The translations under genes and the position numbers were made by a program. Of a DNA stretch of 6,329 nucleotides, positions 5,490 through 6,329 are shown in pieces. The stretch comes from Deltaproteobacteria bacterium (lineage in GTDB: Bacteria; Desulfobacterota; Binatia; UBA9968): the NCBI GenBank assembly GCA_005878685.1, contig VBLN01000196.1:1-6329 (forward strand), in the 5' to 3' direction. Positions within the stretch are counted from its first letter, which is position 1, and every line of letters starts with the position of its first letter. The notes under the pieces were generated by a model. The model did not search any database. It had not been told where the DNA came from and worked only from the letters and a program-made list of their open reading frames with translations.

Positions 5490-6293
5490 CTAGCCGGCGG
5501 CCCTTTTGGCTTTTACCCCTTTGGAAGATTCGTAGATCTTATGGGCTTCGGCCACTGAGACCTTATCATGCACGATGGCCCGCACGGCCCTGATCATTCC
5601 TACTGGACTATCGGACTGAAAGATATTTCGGCCCATGTCCACGCCTACAGCTCCTCGTTGAACGACGTTAAAAGTAAGCTCCAAGGCTTCGATCTCGGGA
5701 GTCTTCTTGCCGCCAGCAATGATCACCGGGATCGGACAGCTCTCCACGACCTTGTCGAAATCTTCACAATAGTAAGTCTTGACGAAATGGGCTCCCAGCT
5801 CTGCGGCAATCCGGCATGCAAGGCTGAGGTAGCGCACGTCGCGCGCCATATCCTTGCCCACGGCGGTAACAGCCAAAACCGGGATGCCGCATCTCTCGCC
5901 TTCATCGACGAGCTTCGCCAGGCTCACCAACGTCTGCTTCTCGAATTCCGATCCGACAAAAATCGATAGAGCCATCGCGGAGACGTTCAGACGCACAGCG
6001 TCCTCGATAGAAACCGTAATGTCTTCGTTCGAAAGCTCCTTAAGAATGCTGGTCCCGCCTGAAACTCTGAGAACCACAGGGACATTCGCATTCGGATCCA
6101 CGGAAGTTCGCAACACCCCGCGCGTGAGCATGATGGAGTCTGCGTAGGGAAGCAGCGGTTCAATGGTCTTGCGCGGTTCCTCCAGCCCACTCGTGGGACC
6201 TAAGAAATAACCGTGATCCACCGCCAGCATCACCGCCCGGCCGTCTTCTGGTTTAATGATCCTTGCGAGCCTGTTTTTCATTCCCCAATCCAT
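5490..6293 (-). CDS. LsrF/DeoC-family class I aldolase or thiolase
   Basis: The 267-residue product closely resembles E. coli LsrF (3-hydroxy-5-phosphonooxypentane-2,4-dione thiolase, last step of autoinducer-2 breakdown). Shared blocks in order are DWGMKNRLARI (2-12), VMLAVDHGYFLGPTSGLE (21-38), TRGVLR (57-62), AVTAVGKDMARDVRY (141-155), FVKTYYCE (170-177), IAGGKKTPEIEALE and GVDMGRNIFQSD. K172 aligns, with a constant offset of 31, to the catalytic K203 I recall for LsrF, so a Schiff-base (class I) active site is expected. It lacks the ~31-residue N-terminal extension of LsrF. ATG 6293 has a strong site, AAGGAGGG, nine bases upstream. No lsr transport, kinase or regulator genes are visible, so its real substrate may be another phosphorylated ketose or keto compound; relatives include archaeal ADHS-type enzymes. 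It is the first gene of a likely operon with the dehydrogenase. Confidence 0.9.
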   Translation of the reverse strand: MDWGMKNRLARIIKPEDGRAVMLAVDHGYFLGPTSGLEEPRKTIEPLLPYADSIMLTRGVLRTSVDPNANVPVVLRVSGGTSILKELSNEDITVSIEDAVRLNVSAMALSIFVGSEFEKQTLVSLAKLVDEGERCGIPVLAVTAVGKDMARDVRYLSLACRIAAELGAHFVKTYYCEDFDKVVESCPIPVIIAGGKKTPEIEALELTFNVVQRGAVGVDMGRNIFQSDSPVGMIRAVRAIVHDKVSVAEAHKIYESSKGVKAKRAAG

Positions 6294-6302
6294 AGTCTCA
6301 GA

Positions 6303-6310
6303 CCCTCCTT
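6303..6310 (-). promoter_or_regulatory. Strong ribosome binding site of the LsrF-like gene
   Basis: AAGGAGGG on the minus strand, nine bases before ATG 6293. It fixes the start against a longer LsrF-like N-terminus and is the strongest Shine-Dalgarno sequence in the window. Confidence 0.75.
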
Positions 6311-6329
6311 ACATCGTTGGAAAATTACT

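Noticed and set aside
4450..6147. Plus-strand frames inside the dehydrogenase and LsrF-like genes, up to 154 codons
   Set aside because: They are antisense shadows of two well-recognised enzymes.
1..6329. CRISPR arrays, tRNA or rRNA genes, insertion sequences
   Set aside because: No regularly spaced identical repeats with unique spacers, no cloverleaf or rRNA sequence, and no transposase frame was found on either strand.

Overview
This is a bacterial window with densely packed genes and moderately high GC, from an organism that uses sigma-54-type promoters and two-component-style sensors. The NMT1/SsuA-like binding protein, the small HTH_17 proteins and the PAS/GAF sensors would fit an uncultured soil or groundwater lineage (Deltaproteobacteria-like, NC10, Rokubacteria or similar). 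Taxonomy cannot be fixed from sequence reading alone.

Left part (1-3180, all minus strand): two tandem copies of one regulatory module. Each copy reads, in transcription order: five 10-bp-phased repeats, an IHF-like site, a sigma-54-type -24/-12 promoter, a ~70-residue HTH_17 (excisionase/BldC-like) gene, then a membrane sensor gene. In the upstream copy (B, 3180 down to 2311) the sensor histidine kinase is a wreck: an N-terminal sensor piece, a frameshift, and the last residues of the ATPase domain after a large internal deletion. In the downstream copy (A, 2268 down to 1) the sensor is intact as far as visible: a histidine-rich multi-helix membrane domain, two PAS domains and a GAF domain, running off the left edge. 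The heads (control region plus HTH gene) are clearly duplicated, but the two sensors look unrelated at their N-termini.

Middle (3302-4297, plus strand): a secreted NMT1/SsuA-type substrate-binding protein, divergent from module B, with no ABC permease or ATPase gene in the window.

Right part (4360-6293, minus strand): a likely two-gene operon of an LsrF/DeoC-type class I aldolase or thiolase followed by a zinc-dependent, NAD-type medium-chain dehydrogenase. It converges on the binding-protein gene across a 62-bp gap that holds a perfect 10-bp inverted repeat.

The most notable feature is the duplicated regulatory head. The spacing of its repeats, IHF-like site and -24/-12 promoter is kept to within about 1 bp between copies, which suggests a selected sigma-54 control region attached to interchangeable sensor kinases.
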